Origin: Filimonas effusa
GTDB lineage: Bacteria; Bacteroidota; Bacteroidia; Chitinophagales; Chitinophagaceae
Length of the DNA: 64,000 nt
Assembly (NCBI RefSeq): GCF_004118675.1
Contig: NZ_SDHZ01000001.1
Coordinates: 682,001-746,000, forward strand
Reading direction: 5' to 3'
Both the position numbers and the translations under genes were made by a program. Every line of letters starts with the position of its first letter. Position 1 is the first letter of the stretch. The notes beneath the pieces were generated by a model. It searched no databases. It had not been told where the DNA came from and saw only the letters and a program-made list of their open reading frames with translations. Positions 36,399-48,526 of the stretch are shown one piece after another.

Positions 36399-37592
36399 AT
36401 GAAGCAGTACTTTAAAATAATGCTGATGGCTTTAGGTACCGGTTGCCTCGCCTATTCATGCGGGAAACTGGACCTGAACAAGCCGCTCTCTACAAGCCAT
36501 GGTACACCTGGCGTGGTAACCAATGTGAAGGTTAAGAACGACAGTGCTAAAGCTATTCTTACCTATTCACTGCCGCAGGTGCAGGATATTGCTTATGTAA
36601 AAGCCGTATATAGCCTCGCCAGCGGCACTACCCGCGAAGTAAAGGCCAGTGTTTATGATAATCAACTTACGCTGGATGGCTTTGGCGATACGCTGGAACA
36701 CGTCGTTAAGTTATATGTTGTAAACAAGGCGGAAGTGGCTTCCGAGCCGGTAACTGTAACGGTGAAACCGCTTGAGAATCCTATCTGGGGTGTTTTTCGT
36801 GCCATGAAAGTGCTGCCCGATTTCAATGGCATCCGTATCACTTCCAAAAATCCTTCGCGGTATAACCTGGCTATCGAGGTGCTCAAAGATTCTATGGGGC
36901 AATGGTTCCCTGTAGATGGTATTTACACGGCTACCGATTCCATTAGCAGCCCTATCAGGGGGCTCGATACCATGCCTAAAAAACTGGCCGTATTCATACG
37001 CGATCGTTTCATGAATCATACCGATACGCTGTTCACGACCTTGAAGCCGTTTTATGAAACAGCGATCGCTAAAAATACCCACAGGGAGTTTACCTTACCA
37101 GGTGATTCACCATCGGCCTGGGCATCTAATAAGGTTTCCAATCTTTGGGACGGTTATACCGAGTTATGGCCTTATGTCAATATCACTAAAGACGAAGGTA
37201 AACCATCTGTGATCACTTTCGATTTAGGTGTGTCTGCCCAGCTTAGCCGCATTGTTATCTGGGATTATCCTGAATATCTGAACTCTGGCAGGGCCTACTA
37301 TTATGGTGGCAACCCCAGGAAGTTTGAAGTATGGGCCAGCCCCAATCCGCCTCTCGACGGTAGCTGGAACAACTGGACGCTTATGGCTACCTGCGAAGAA
37401 GTGAAGCCGTCAGGACTGCCTTACGGACAACTTACCAGTGAAGACCGTAACCTGGGTTTTGCAGGATTCAACTGGGACCTGCGCGCGGATGTTTCTAAAA
37501 TGCGCTATATCAGGATCAAGGTAAACCAGAACTGGGCGGGCTCTTATTATATGGCTTTGGCGGAGGTGCAACTCTATGGCGATCCCCGTTAA
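36399..37592 (+). CDS. PUL surface lipoprotein with DUF4959/DUF5126/DUF5000-type domains
   Basis: The 397-residue lipoprotein has lipobox AYSCGK (Cys21). It begins with the DUF4959-type segment (HGTPGVVTNVKVKNDSAKA), followed by a middle domain, and ends with an F5/8-type-C-like galactose-binding domain (NLWDGYTELWPY, KPSVITFDLG, KFEVWASPNPP, YIRIKVNQNW, ALAEVQLYGDP). Proteins of this build are regular third genes of sus operons and are taken to be surface glycan-binding proteins. It is co-transcribed with susC and susD. No ligand can be told from the sequence. Confidence 0.88.
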   Translation: MKQYFKIMLMALGTGCLAYSCGKLDLNKPLSTSHGTPGVVTNVKVKNDSAKAILTYSLPQVQDIAYVKAVYSLASGTTREVKASVYDNQLTLDGFGDTLEHVVKLYVVNKAEVASEPVTVTVKPLENPIWGVFRAMKVLPDFNGIRITSKNPSRYNLAIEVLKDSMGQWFPVDGIYTATDSISSPIRGLDTMPKKLAVFIRDRFMNHTDTLFTTLKPFYETAIAKNTHREFTLPGDSPSAWASNKVSNLWDGYTELWPYVNITKDEGKPSVITFDLGVSAQLSRIVIWDYPEYLNSGRAYYYGGNPRKFEVWASPNPPLDGSWNNWTLMATCEEVKPSGLPYGQLTSEDRNLGFAGFNWDLRADVSKMRYIRIKVNQNWAGSYYMALAEVQLYGDPR

Positions 37593-37621
37593 GCCGGTCC
37601 CTGTTTCATCTCAATAAATAA

Positions 37622-38860
37622 ATGATTATGAATTATAATAAACCATTTTCTGTAAAGCTGTTTTGGGTGGCAGTCGTTGCATTGCTGGGCGGCGCCTGCT
37701 CTAAGATCGATGAATACAAAGAAAAATATACCCCCAATGGCGAAACTACCTACACTGGTAAAGTAGATAGTATCCGGATCTACTCCGGTCATAACAGGAT
37801 TAAATTCAGCGCGCTGCTGAGTCCTGATCCCAGGGTTACTTCTTATAGAGTGTACTGGGGAGGCAGAGCTGACTCGGCAACCTTCACTGTTTCTCATAAC
37901 GAACCAGGGGGACGTATCGAACAGATCGTAACGAAACTGCCGGAAAGTGAACAATCGTTTGAGTTTGTTACTTTTGATGCATCGGGCAACAAGTCTATTT
38001 CCTCGTACAAAAACGGAACCGTATACGGCAGCCGTTACCAGGAGTCACTACTCAACCGTACCCTCTTCGGCAGCACCCTGGATACCAGCCTTCAAACCAG
38101 GCTGCAACTCGCTGTGATGGATGCGGCAACGGGTGTATTCGATACGGAGATACGGTACCAGAAAAGCTCCGGTGACAGTGCGGTGATTCATATTCCCCTG
38201 GCCGTAACCGATACGCTTCTTAAAGATCATAAGTATGGTTCGGAAGTCATCTTCCGTACCTGGTATCATCCTGATTCCACCTGTATCGATACCTTCTCCA
38301 CCGCCTTCGCTAAGTTCCAGCCTGTAAGCGGCCCTACCTGGATCGATCGTACTTCCAGGTATGTGAAAAACTATGGTAACCAGTTCCAGCGCTCATCCTG
38401 GGATGGCAGCCGCTGGGGTATCCTGGCCGACTGGACCACTTCTGCCGATGTGAAGAATTCCTCTGCGGGTTACGGTGGATACGAGTTGCGCAGTAGTGTT
38501 GGTGTATTGTCCATGGAAGGAGGCTGGGGATTGCCTGCAGTAAACAATGGCAAAATATACCAGGTTATCAACCTGCCGTCTGCCGGTAAATGGAAATTTA
38601 CCGTTCCCGTCGACGACCAGGGAACGGTAGGTACCAAGTATATTGCAGTTAATTACGGTAATTCACTGCCAGACTTTGCCAACATCACTACTGCCAGCTA
38701 CTATGTGAACTTCTCGAACATGGGCGCCAAAGCACAACCTTCTATTGAGTTTACTACCACAGGACCACAAACTGTTTGTATCGGCTTCGTAGCTAGTTTG
38801 CCAAATACCGGCTCTTACTTCAAAGTAAAACGTGTTACATTGAGCTGGTTGCTTGAATAA
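37622..38860 (+). CDS. PUL surface lipoprotein with DUF4998 and DUF5013-like domains
   Basis: The 412-residue lipoprotein has lipobox LLGGACSKI (Cys26). The first half has the DUF4998 pattern (YKEKYTPNGETTYTGKVDSI and TSYRVYWGG). The second half has a jelly-roll-like domain of the DUF5013 type (SAGYGGYELRSSVG, MEGGWGLPAVNNGKIYQV and FKVKRVTLSWLLE). It is the last gene of the susCD operon, 29 bp after the DUF4959-type gene and just before a strong terminator. It probably binds glycan on the cell surface. MNYNKP at 37628 is an alternative start. Confidence 0.85.
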   Translation: MIMNYNKPFSVKLFWVAVVALLGGACSKIDEYKEKYTPNGETTYTGKVDSIRIYSGHNRIKFSALLSPDPRVTSYRVYWGGRADSATFTVSHNEPGGRIEQIVTKLPESEQSFEFVTFDASGNKSISSYKNGTVYGSRYQESLLNRTLFGSTLDTSLQTRLQLAVMDAATGVFDTEIRYQKSSGDSAVIHIPLAVTDTLLKDHKYGSEVIFRTWYHPDSTCIDTFSTAFAKFQPVSGPTWIDRTSRYVKNYGNQFQRSSWDGSRWGILADWTTSADVKNSSAGYGGYELRSSVGVLSMEGGWGLPAVNNGKIYQVINLPSAGKWKFTVPVDDQGTVGTKYIAVNYGNSLPDFANITTASYYVNFSNMGAKAQPSIEFTTTGPQTVCIGFVASLPNTGSYFKVKRVTLSWLLE

Positions 38861-38918
38861 GCATCTCAACAGAAAGAGCGCCTATGCGATAAGTAATGCT
38901 TTTATATTTTAAATTACA

Positions 38919-38953
38919 GGTGCGGAGCTGTTCAGCAGCTCCCGCCTTTTTTA
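38919..38953 (+). terminator. Terminator of the susCD operon
   Basis: A GC-rich stem (GGAGCTG / CAGCTCC with flanking GC pairs) is followed by CGCCTTTTTTAT. It closes the four-gene operon and separates it from the GH2 gene. Confidence 0.85.
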
Positions 38954-39099
38954 TCTGGGTATTTTGGACGGCAGTAAATAACCGGCCCGTTTGTATCCGC
39001 CTATTGAATCCGGTGTAGAGTAATGTCTTCGCATTGCAATGAAGCTGTTCGTTGAAAATGCTGAAAACAGTGGGTCGTATCCATAGTTATGCGGAATAG

Positions 39100-42327
<3,228 letters not shown>

Positions 42328-42328
42328 C

Positions 42329-42835
42329 TTACAGTTGCTTCAGAACCTGTTCTTTTCTGTCCTGAAGAGCGCCACTGATTTCAATGGTTTTTACATCGAA
42401 GTCATCCAGCCATTCATAAAGTATGTCGTTGACCTTTGTCCGGAGCGCAGGAAAATCTGATTGTACACACGCTATTATGTCCGGCGTTTCTATAGGTACA
42501 AACACCAGGAGGTCTATTCCCGCGATGATCTGTTGAGCGGTGTTAAATAAGGATTGAATGTTCTGAGTGTCGTCAATCGCATGAATGTAAGCCAATATAT
42601 CGATGGGACATCTGTCGAATATAGCATCGGTTCCGGCCTTCGATATCTGTTTTGCAGAATATTGAAATTGTTTTATAAAGTCATCCGTATTAGGCTCGTC
42701 TGAAAATGCATATCCGGATTCTTCCAGTGCGTAATATGGCTCCATATAGAGGGTATAGGAGGGGAGCGCCGCTGCTAACGCTTCCGCCAATGTTGTTTTC
42801 CCTACCCTGTGCGCTCCTGCTATTGCAATTTTCAT
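42329..42835 (-). CDS. P-loop NTPase / AAA-type kinase-like protein
   Basis: The 168-residue cytoplasmic protein has a P-loop GAHRVGKTT (residues 7-15) and a DRCPID motif near residue 95, typical of AAA_28 / nucleoside-kinase-like proteins (the NadR/Ttd14 group). A phosphotransferase on a small molecule, or a protective NTPase, is possible; no substrate is evident. It lies between two carbohydrate genes but is not an obvious part of the PUL, and it is transcribed ahead of nothing. It may be a bystander. Confidence 0.7.
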   Translation of the reverse strand: MKIAIAGAHRVGKTTLAEALAAALPSYTLYMEPYYALEESGYAFSDEPNTDDFIKQFQYSAKQISKAGTDAIFDRCPIDILAYIHAIDDTQNIQSLFNTAQQIIAGIDLLVFVPIETPDIIACVQSDFPALRTKVNDILYEWLDDFDVKTIEISGALQDRKEQVLKQL

Positions 42836-42862
42836 ATTACCTTGTTTGATTGCGAATTGATC

Positions 42863-44557
42863 TTACTGCCAATCTAATGTAACCAACGCCACCGCCTGTC
42901 TTTCCAGTAAAAGCTGCAGTTCAAGTTTGCCGGAATTTGTTTTCAGCTTCTTCCTGTCAACGCGTCTTAGTTTGCCCGATTCTTCCAGTGTTTTGATCTG
43001 TTTTGTTGTAGGTTGCTGTGGCGACCCCATACCTTTCCAGACCTCATAAGAGTTACTATGGGTTTTGTCGATCAAATAAATGGACACTGCTACGTTGCCG
43101 GCGGGAATATGCTCCAGCTTCAGATCCACTTTTTCAGCAGGTCCGGCAATTTCATCGTCATGATAATTCCAGATCATCACGGCGGCAGATAGGGTATCTT
43201 TTGAAGCCAATGCTCCGATGTCGGATTGTGTTTTATGCATACTTGACTGCAGCACTTCTTCCAGGGGATACATCCGGTTACTCAGGGCGTTTACTCTTTT
43301 GCCCTTCATCATACCAAACATTCTGAAGACATTCAGTACCGGTTTGTCTACGCCGTTGGTTGCCAGGTCGCGAAAGCCATAGAACCAGGGTTGGTTCTCA
43401 AACTCAAAGGACCAGGATACAGCGCCTGTAAAATTAGCTCCTGTAAGATCTTCAAGCTGATACTTCCGCGCAAATGAGGCTGCTGTATAACTCGAGTACA
43501 TTGTTCCGTTACGGTAGGCATTTTCAGGGTTGGTGACCATGCCGCAGGCGGCACAGCCTTCAGGATCGGATTCGCCGATAATGACAGGAAGGTTTTGAGT
43601 CTCGGGATAAGACATTACAATCTCAAACCCGGCCTTTATATCCCGTAACTGTGTTGCCATGTTCATCCGTACTGCACCATTGACAACTTTAGGCGAGCCC
43701 TTGGCATGAAACAGGATGGCCTCCATAGGTGCACCGCGGTTGCCGGTGGCATAGTTGGTACCTGAAATACAATGCTGAATAAAGTTCCTGGTCCATTCGG
43801 TGCCGGTTTTTCCACTTGTGGCGGCAACATTTATTCCGCCGATCCTGGCTGCAGGCAGGGCTTTTTTCAGGCCATCGGCAGCATAGTCATAAAGCTTGAA
43901 GAAATCTTCCTGTGTTCCTTTCCAATAATACCCGTTGGGTTCGTTCCATACTTCCCAATACCAGCTTTCCACTTCCTCTTTTCCATAACGCTCCACACAA
44001 TGTTTACCCCATTCATATATAAGATCGCGCCATTTGTTATAATCTTTTGGAGGATACGCCCAGCCGGTAATGATATCGCTGTAACGGTCGCCGGGCTTCC
44101 AGTAATGCCTGTAAGGAGAGGGGTTTGTAGAAAGTGCTTCCGGCATAAAGCCTATCTGGACCAGCGGCTTCATACTCCTGTGAATGTAGGTGTCGAATAT
44201 ACTGTCTACAATAGACCAGTTGTAAACGGGATGACCATCAGGTGTTTCTGTGTAAATGTTGGTGGAGCCCCATTTAAGCGCTGCTTCTCCATTGCCGCTT
44301 ACCAAAAGGCTATGGGTGCGTACATATACAGGAACGGGACTTAACTCCGCAATTTCTGATAACAACTTTCTCCCATCCTTCATGTAAGTATAGTTGGGCT
44401 CATCGTATCCAAACCAGGCCCATACGGGTTTCATTAGGGCAAGCTCCTGTTTAAGGTCTACATTTATAACGGGAGACTGCGCATAGGAAGTGTTGATAGA
44501 ACACAAAGCAATCAGCAGGCAAACACCCGGGAGCTTTTTCAAGAATATTGAAGTCAT
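42863..44557 (-). CDS. Glycoside hydrolase family 39-like enzyme, exported
   Basis: The 564-residue protein has a signal peptide (about 1-27, ending SYAQSP) and a TIM barrel of clan GH-A. Acid/base Glu206 is in WEVWNEPNGY and nucleophile Glu329 in IIGESDPEG, followed by a beta-sandwich tail. GH39 contains beta-xylosidases and alpha-L-iduronidases, and recently enzymes on other linkages, so the substrate is open. It is divergent from the aldo/keto reductase and adjacent to the GH2 gene, supporting a shared glycan pathway. Confidence 0.88.
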   Translation of the reverse strand: MTSIFLKKLPGVCLLIALCSINTSYAQSPVINVDLKQELALMKPVWAWFGYDEPNYTYMKDGRKLLSEIAELSPVPVYVRTHSLLVSGNGEAALKWGSTNIYTETPDGHPVYNWSIVDSIFDTYIHRSMKPLVQIGFMPEALSTNPSPYRHYWKPGDRYSDIITGWAYPPKDYNKWRDLIYEWGKHCVERYGKEEVESWYWEVWNEPNGYYWKGTQEDFFKLYDYAADGLKKALPAARIGGINVAATSGKTGTEWTRNFIQHCISGTNYATGNRGAPMEAILFHAKGSPKVVNGAVRMNMATQLRDIKAGFEIVMSYPETQNLPVIIGESDPEGCAACGMVTNPENAYRNGTMYSSYTAASFARKYQLEDLTGANFTGAVSWSFEFENQPWFYGFRDLATNGVDKPVLNVFRMFGMMKGKRVNALSNRMYPLEEVLQSSMHKTQSDIGALASKDTLSAAVMIWNYHDDEIAGPAEKVDLKLEHIPAGNVAVSIYLIDKTHSNSYEVWKGMGSPQQPTTKQIKTLEESGKLRRVDRKKLKTNSGKLELQLLLERQAVALVTLDWQ

Positions 44558-44634
44558 ATGGCTGGTTTGAAGAATGTTGTATTATTCCTGTTAACAAGGT
44601 AGTATAAATGTAAACAGTTTTTCCCGCCGTTCTA

Positions 44635-44642
44635 TATTTTTG
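44635..44642 (+). promoter_or_regulatory. Candidate -7 element of the aldo/keto reductase
   Basis: TATTTTTG fits TAnnTTTG and lies 52 bases before the start codon. A -33 TTTG at the expected distance is not clear. Confidence 0.35.
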
Positions 44643-44694
44643 TGAATGGTGTTTTGGCGCCATTATTATCCAACAACAGATTTATTCAATTACA

Positions 44695-45678
44695 ATGAAA
44701 TACAGAAGTTTTAAGGGCGATAAGATTGCTGAAATTGGTTTAGGTACCTGGCAACTGGGTAGTGCAGACTGGGGTGTTGTTGATGAGGATAAGTGTATGA
44801 GCATTCTTCAGACCTATGCAGAAGAAGGAGGCAACTTCATAGATACGGCCGATGTGTATGGTATGGGAACCAGTGAAAGGATGATAAAGAAATTCCTGCA
44901 GCAGACAAGCAAACATATGTATGTGGCTACAAAACTCGGCCGCCGGCATGATGCCTCTAATGGATGGCCCGGGAATTTCACTTATGACGCTATAAGAAGG
45001 CATGTAGAAGACTCTCTTACAAACCTGGGCCTGGATCAGTTATACCTGGAACAGCTTCATTGCATACCTACAGAAGAACTGCGCCGGGGAAAAGTGTTCG
45101 ATCATCTTCGCCGTCTTCAGCAGGAGGGGCTTATCAAATATTTTGGCGTTAGTGTAGAAACGGCGGAAGAGGCGCTGATTTGCCTGGAACATAAGGATGT
45201 AGCTTCGCTGCAGATCATATTCAACCTTTTTCGCCAGCATCTGGCCGACGAATTCTTTGCCAAAGCCAGGAAGCAGGAAACTGCTCTTATAGCCCGTGTA
45301 CCATTGGCCAGTGGCCTGTTGAGCGGGAAGTTTACAACTGCAACAGTTTTTGATAAAAATGATCACCGCAACTACAATGCTAACGGCGATGTATTTAATG
45401 TGGGAGAAACATTCAGCGGTATTGAATTCCAGGAAGGAGTGAAGCTGGCTGAGGAAATTAAAGGTATTCTTCCCGAAGGTATACTGGCCCGGCAAAGTAT
45501 AAAATGGATCCTGCAGCATGACGCCATTACAACAGTCATTCCCGGAGCCACCAGTACAAGCCAGGTACAAAGCAATGTAAAAGCGTCCGCTTTGCCCGAT
45601 TTTGATTCTCAAACCATGGGTGAGCTTAAAGCACTGTATAATAATAAAATTATCGGTAAAATCAGAGGCGGCTTTTAG
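44695..45678 (+). CDS. Aldo/keto reductase
   Basis: The 327-residue NADP(H)-dependent reductase has a TIM-barrel fold. The catalytic tetrad is visible: Asp50 in FIDTADVYG, Tyr55, Lys80 in VATKLGRR and His122 in EQLHCIP. C-terminal coenzyme-binding segments (TTVIPGATSTSQV) are intact. It has no signal peptide and so is cytoplasmic. In PULs such enzymes often interconvert released sugars and sugar alcohols or 3-keto sugars. It is divergent from GH39 and ends before a hairpin terminator. Confidence 0.93.
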   Translation: MKYRSFKGDKIAEIGLGTWQLGSADWGVVDEDKCMSILQTYAEEGGNFIDTADVYGMGTSERMIKKFLQQTSKHMYVATKLGRRHDASNGWPGNFTYDAIRRHVEDSLTNLGLDQLYLEQLHCIPTEELRRGKVFDHLRRLQQEGLIKYFGVSVETAEEALICLEHKDVASLQIIFNLFRQHLADEFFAKARKQETALIARVPLASGLLSGKFTTATVFDKNDHRNYNANGDVFNVGETFSGIEFQEGVKLAEEIKGILPEGILARQSIKWILQHDAITTVIPGATSTSQVQSNVKASALPDFDSQTMGELKALYNNKIIGKIRGGF

Positions 45679-45784
45679 CAGCCGGTATATCCCATACAAT
45701 AAAATTAAGAGGATGACTTATAAATAAAACTAGCCGCCGAGAGCCGCTTAAACGGGGAGCTTCTCTGCCAGGGAACCGAATGGG

Positions 45785-45821
45785 AAGAGGCCGTATCGCA
45801 CTTATGATACGGCCTCTTTGT
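45785..45821. terminator. Bidirectional hairpin terminator, repeated core (copy A)
   Basis: The stem AAGAGGCCGTATC / GATACGGCCTCTT has an 8-base loop, followed by TTGTTATAT. It lies between the aldo/keto reductase (+) and the GreA-like gene (-). The core GAGGCCGTATC...GATACGGCCTC recurs near 61.9 kb in inverted form. Confidence 0.8.
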
Positions 45822-45885
45822 TATATATGCACATCGCCGGTATGCGGTCGGTAGTAATGAAGCTTTGCACCTTTATAAACATAAC

Positions 45886-46266
45886 TTAATTTGCAACGTC
45901 CAATATCCTGAATCTTTTAAGACCGCCCGGTACTTGCCATTGTACTTCTTCTCCTTTACGAAAGCCGATGAGGGCAGCGCCTATGGGCGTAAGGATAGAG
46001 ACTTTATTCCTTTGCATGTTGGCATCGGCCGGCATCACAAGAGTGAATTCAACTACCTTGTTGGTCGTTAGATCCAGTACAGATACGCGGGAGCCTAATC
46101 GTATGGCGTGTGAAGGAAAGGCTGCTTTGTTAACGACAATAGCTCTTTTTAATTCACTGCTGAGCGTCATTTCATCTTCTCTTTCTGCGCCAGCGTTGAT
46201 GTAACCTTTTAAGACCTGGTAGTCTTCCTCCATAACAATAACGGGGTTTTTAATTTGTACACTCAT
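45886..46266 (-). CDS. GreA/GreB C-terminal-domain protein (Rnk-like)
   Basis: The 126-residue protein matches the C-terminal FKBP-like domain of GreA/GreB (PF01272): IRLGSRVSVLDLTTNKV, FTLVMPADANMQRNKVSILTPIG and ALIGFRKGEEVQWQVPGG. The N-terminal coiled coil of true Gre factors is replaced by a short helical stretch, as in Rnk. It probably binds RNA polymerase without cleavage stimulation. The gene is alone and shares a terminator with the aldo/keto reductase. Confidence 0.85.
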   Translation of the reverse strand: MSVQIKNPVIVMEEDYQVLKGYINAGAEREDEMTLSSELKRAIVVNKAAFPSHAIRLGSRVSVLDLTTNKVVEFTLVMPADANMQRNKVSILTPIGAALIGFRKGEEVQWQVPGGLKRFRILDVAN

Positions 46267-46750
46267 GATCTATATAATTTAATGTATTTATAAAAATGAT
46301 AGCGTAACCTGTTGGAAAACCTTTGACTCCGGGCTGTGTGTAAGTGAAAAGCTGACTGCCTGATGTGTGGCAAAACATCAAAGGCTGGTACTGTAAATAG
46401 AATGTAAACCCGGAATGATCCGATCCCCGGACCTTAGCTTATGACGGCCGGGGAAATAGTGTTAAAGTCTTTAAAGCTGGAAAAGAAGTAGACTTTACCG
46501 TAAGAAGGGAGCTGCCTATGCATACCATTATTACCTGTGATACCACAGGGAACAAATGAATGATATGTATGAGCGCTATTCATGAAAAAACAATTGAGAT
46601 CACAAGTTACACGATTCTTTACAACATATAAGTTAAAATCTGCAATGCTGCATAGTGATAGCCTGTAAACAGGCAAAGAGGTTATTCACCGTTTTTGTTC
46701 TAAATTGGAAGCTACAACTTTGTTTTATCTCAAAGATTAAACACCACAAG
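46267..46750. other. 484-base region without a recognised gene
   Basis: The only frame of note (minus, 46434-46676) has no signal, domain or coding-like composition, so I treat it as chance. No hairpin terminator or tRNA was seen. A TACAACTTTG sequence upstream of the next gene is only a partial promoter match. Confidence 0.4.
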
Positions 46751-47617
46751 ATGAAAAGGGGCGCTTTCCTGTTTCTGCTGTTTTCTGTACTTTTCTCCGT
46801 TTCATATGCGCAGGAAAAGCGGGCTTTTCAAGCATCGGAAATGTGCTTAGGCCCTGAGTATGCCATTCCTGTTGGTGATTTTAGAAAGAACAACAGTGCT
46901 TATGGTTTTACTGAGGCTGGATATAATTACGGTATCGGAGGAGCTGTAAAATATCTGCATCGACTAAATAAGCTTTATGGCGTGTTGTTACAGACAGGTT
47001 TTATAAGCTATCATGCCAGCAAGTCCTCCCTGGCTGTTGCCGGTGGTAATATGCATTTCACATCCATTCCTGTAAAGCTGGGAGTTAATGCGCGCTATAG
47101 GTCATTTTTTGCTGAACCCCAGTTTGGGTTTACTTATTTCACGGGCAATAACACCGTCTACCAGAATGGCTCAACAACATATGGCCTCACCATTGGTTCT
47201 TATATCAACAACCGCATTGTGCTCTCTGGAAATTACGAAAGATGGAATAAAGGCGGTTTCGCTGCCAGTCATATTGGAGTAAGGGTAGCATATCGGTTTT
47301 TCCCTGGAAGATTTAATTTGGCGGATAGCCTTAAAAATGCGAGAGTAACCCCAACGACTGAGCATCCTGTACGATATGATAAGGACAGTGAATATTGGCG
47401 GAAACATAAAACCTTTAAAACATTGGGATGGGTTTCAATAGGAGTTGGAGTTCCTCTCACATTACTAGGGTTTGTCACTGCGATTGCAAGCACTGAATCA
47501 GACAGTATTCATCCGTCTGCTTATCAGTGGATGCTGGGATCAGGCATTACACTTTCTGCGTCAGGTATCCCGTTTTTTATATTTTCTCATAAATACAAGA
47601 AGATGGCAAGGAAATAA
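46751..47617 (+). CDS. Outer-membrane barrel-like protein with two C-terminal hydrophobic segments
   Basis: The 288-residue protein has a signal peptide (MKRGAFLFLLFSVLFSVSYAQ). A Gly/aromatic-rich barrel-like part (about 30-215) ends IGVRVAYRFFPG. Two hydrophobic segments follow (about 225-248, WVSIGVGVPLTLLGFVTAI, and 258-278). A barrel followed by inner-membrane-type helices is unusual, so the location is uncertain. I chose ATG 46751 because it begins the signal peptide; the frame opens at 46655. Function unknown. Confidence 0.7.
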   Translation: MKRGAFLFLLFSVLFSVSYAQEKRAFQASEMCLGPEYAIPVGDFRKNNSAYGFTEAGYNYGIGGAVKYLHRLNKLYGVLLQTGFISYHASKSSLAVAGGNMHFTSIPVKLGVNARYRSFFAEPQFGFTYFTGNNTVYQNGSTTYGLTIGSYINNRIVLSGNYERWNKGGFAASHIGVRVAYRFFPGRFNLADSLKNARVTPTTEHPVRYDKDSEYWRKHKTFKTLGWVSIGVGVPLTLLGFVTAIASTESDSIHPSAYQWMLGSGITLSASGIPFFIFSHKYKKMARK

Positions 47618-47635
47618 TTGAGATGCTGCTTGCTT

Positions 47636-48454
47636 TTATGAATGTGGAAGTGATGCCAGTAGTTCGGTGGGAGCATATCCAAACTGTTTCTTAAAAGCAA
47701 AAGAAAAATGCGATAAGTTTTCAAATCCTACTTCATAACAAACGTCGATAGGTTTTTTCTTTTTTTCAACGAACTGGTAATGCGCCAGGTCCAGGCGTTT
47801 CCTGGTGAGCCATCGCTGCGGTGTTGCGGCAAATGCTTTCCTGAAATCTCTTTTGAAAGTTGTTAAGCTCCTCCCGGTAAGATACCCAAACTTTTCCAGC
47901 GGCATGTTAAACATGAAATTCTTTTCCATGTAGTCTGCCAGATCAATCTTGCCGGGTTCCTCAAAATTAGCGAGTATATTGTCTATGCTTGCGTCTATAG
48001 AACGAAGTATGGTGACTGCTTCCGTGATCTTTAGGCTTGCGATGTCTTTGGGTAGGTCTTTCATTTCGAAATACGGGATCAGCGATGCCAGGCAACTTTC
48101 GAGTAAAGGATGATCCGCATAGTGTCTTATGGTTTGTACATCTGCTGTTATGGGTTTTACATCAAGCCTGGAATAGAAATTCCTGAGCCATTCGGTAGTG
48201 AGGTGCATCACCACTGTTTTATGCGGCAGTCCGTTTGTGGGATAGTTGATGATAGTGGCCAGCTGATTTCTTGGTATTAAGAAGATATCCCCTTTTTTGA
48301 AAAGATAGGTTCCCTCTGCCCGGACAATTTTTGTTTCACCTGAAATAAACCAGATAAGCATATGATGCTCGAACAAGATGTCGGATTTAAAGAACTTGTC
48401 CTGGTAACACGACAGTTTGATGTTTTCGGTAATATATTTGGCCTGGTATTCCAT
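47636..48454 (-). CDS. AraC-family transcriptional regulator
   Basis: The 272-residue protein has an N-terminal cupin-like ligand domain (VRAEGTYLFKKGDIFLIPRNQL) and a C-terminal AraC domain with two helix-turn-helix units (about 170-268; SLTTFKRDFRKAF and VCYEVGFENLSHFSFAFKKQFG). It is followed upstream by an SDR gene in the same direction, which starts more than 1 kb away. A 17-bp motif before its start is shared with that SDR gene, so it may regulate both. The ligand is unknown. Confidence 0.88.
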   Translation of the reverse strand: MEYQAKYITENIKLSCYQDKFFKSDILFEHHMLIWFISGETKIVRAEGTYLFKKGDIFLIPRNQLATIINYPTNGLPHKTVVMHLTTEWLRNFYSRLDVKPITADVQTIRHYADHPLLESCLASLIPYFEMKDLPKDIASLKITEAVTILRSIDASIDNILANFEEPGKIDLADYMEKNFMFNMPLEKFGYLTGRSLTTFKRDFRKAFAATPQRWLTRKRLDLAHYQFVEKKKKPIDVCYEVGFENLSHFSFAFKKQFGYAPTELLASLPHS

Positions 48455-48477
48455 ATTAGTATCTCGTTTGCCTGGTA

Positions 48478-48494
48478 GCAGTTACAAAATTAGG
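48478..48494 (-). promoter_or_regulatory. Shared promoter/operator motif before the AraC gene
   Basis: On the plus strand this reads GCAGTTACAAAATTAGG. It contains TAATTTTG on the minus strand, a -7 element of the TAnnTTTG type. The same 17-mer with two mismatches lies before the SDR gene (49553-49569). Confidence 0.5.
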
Positions 48495-48526
48495 ATAAAT
48501 TACCCCTTGCGTACAGGGGCATATGC

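Noticed and set aside
46434-46676. An 80-codon minus-strand frame before the outer-membrane protein gene
   Set aside because: Cys- and His-rich with no domain, poor coding composition and no neighbour; treated as chance.
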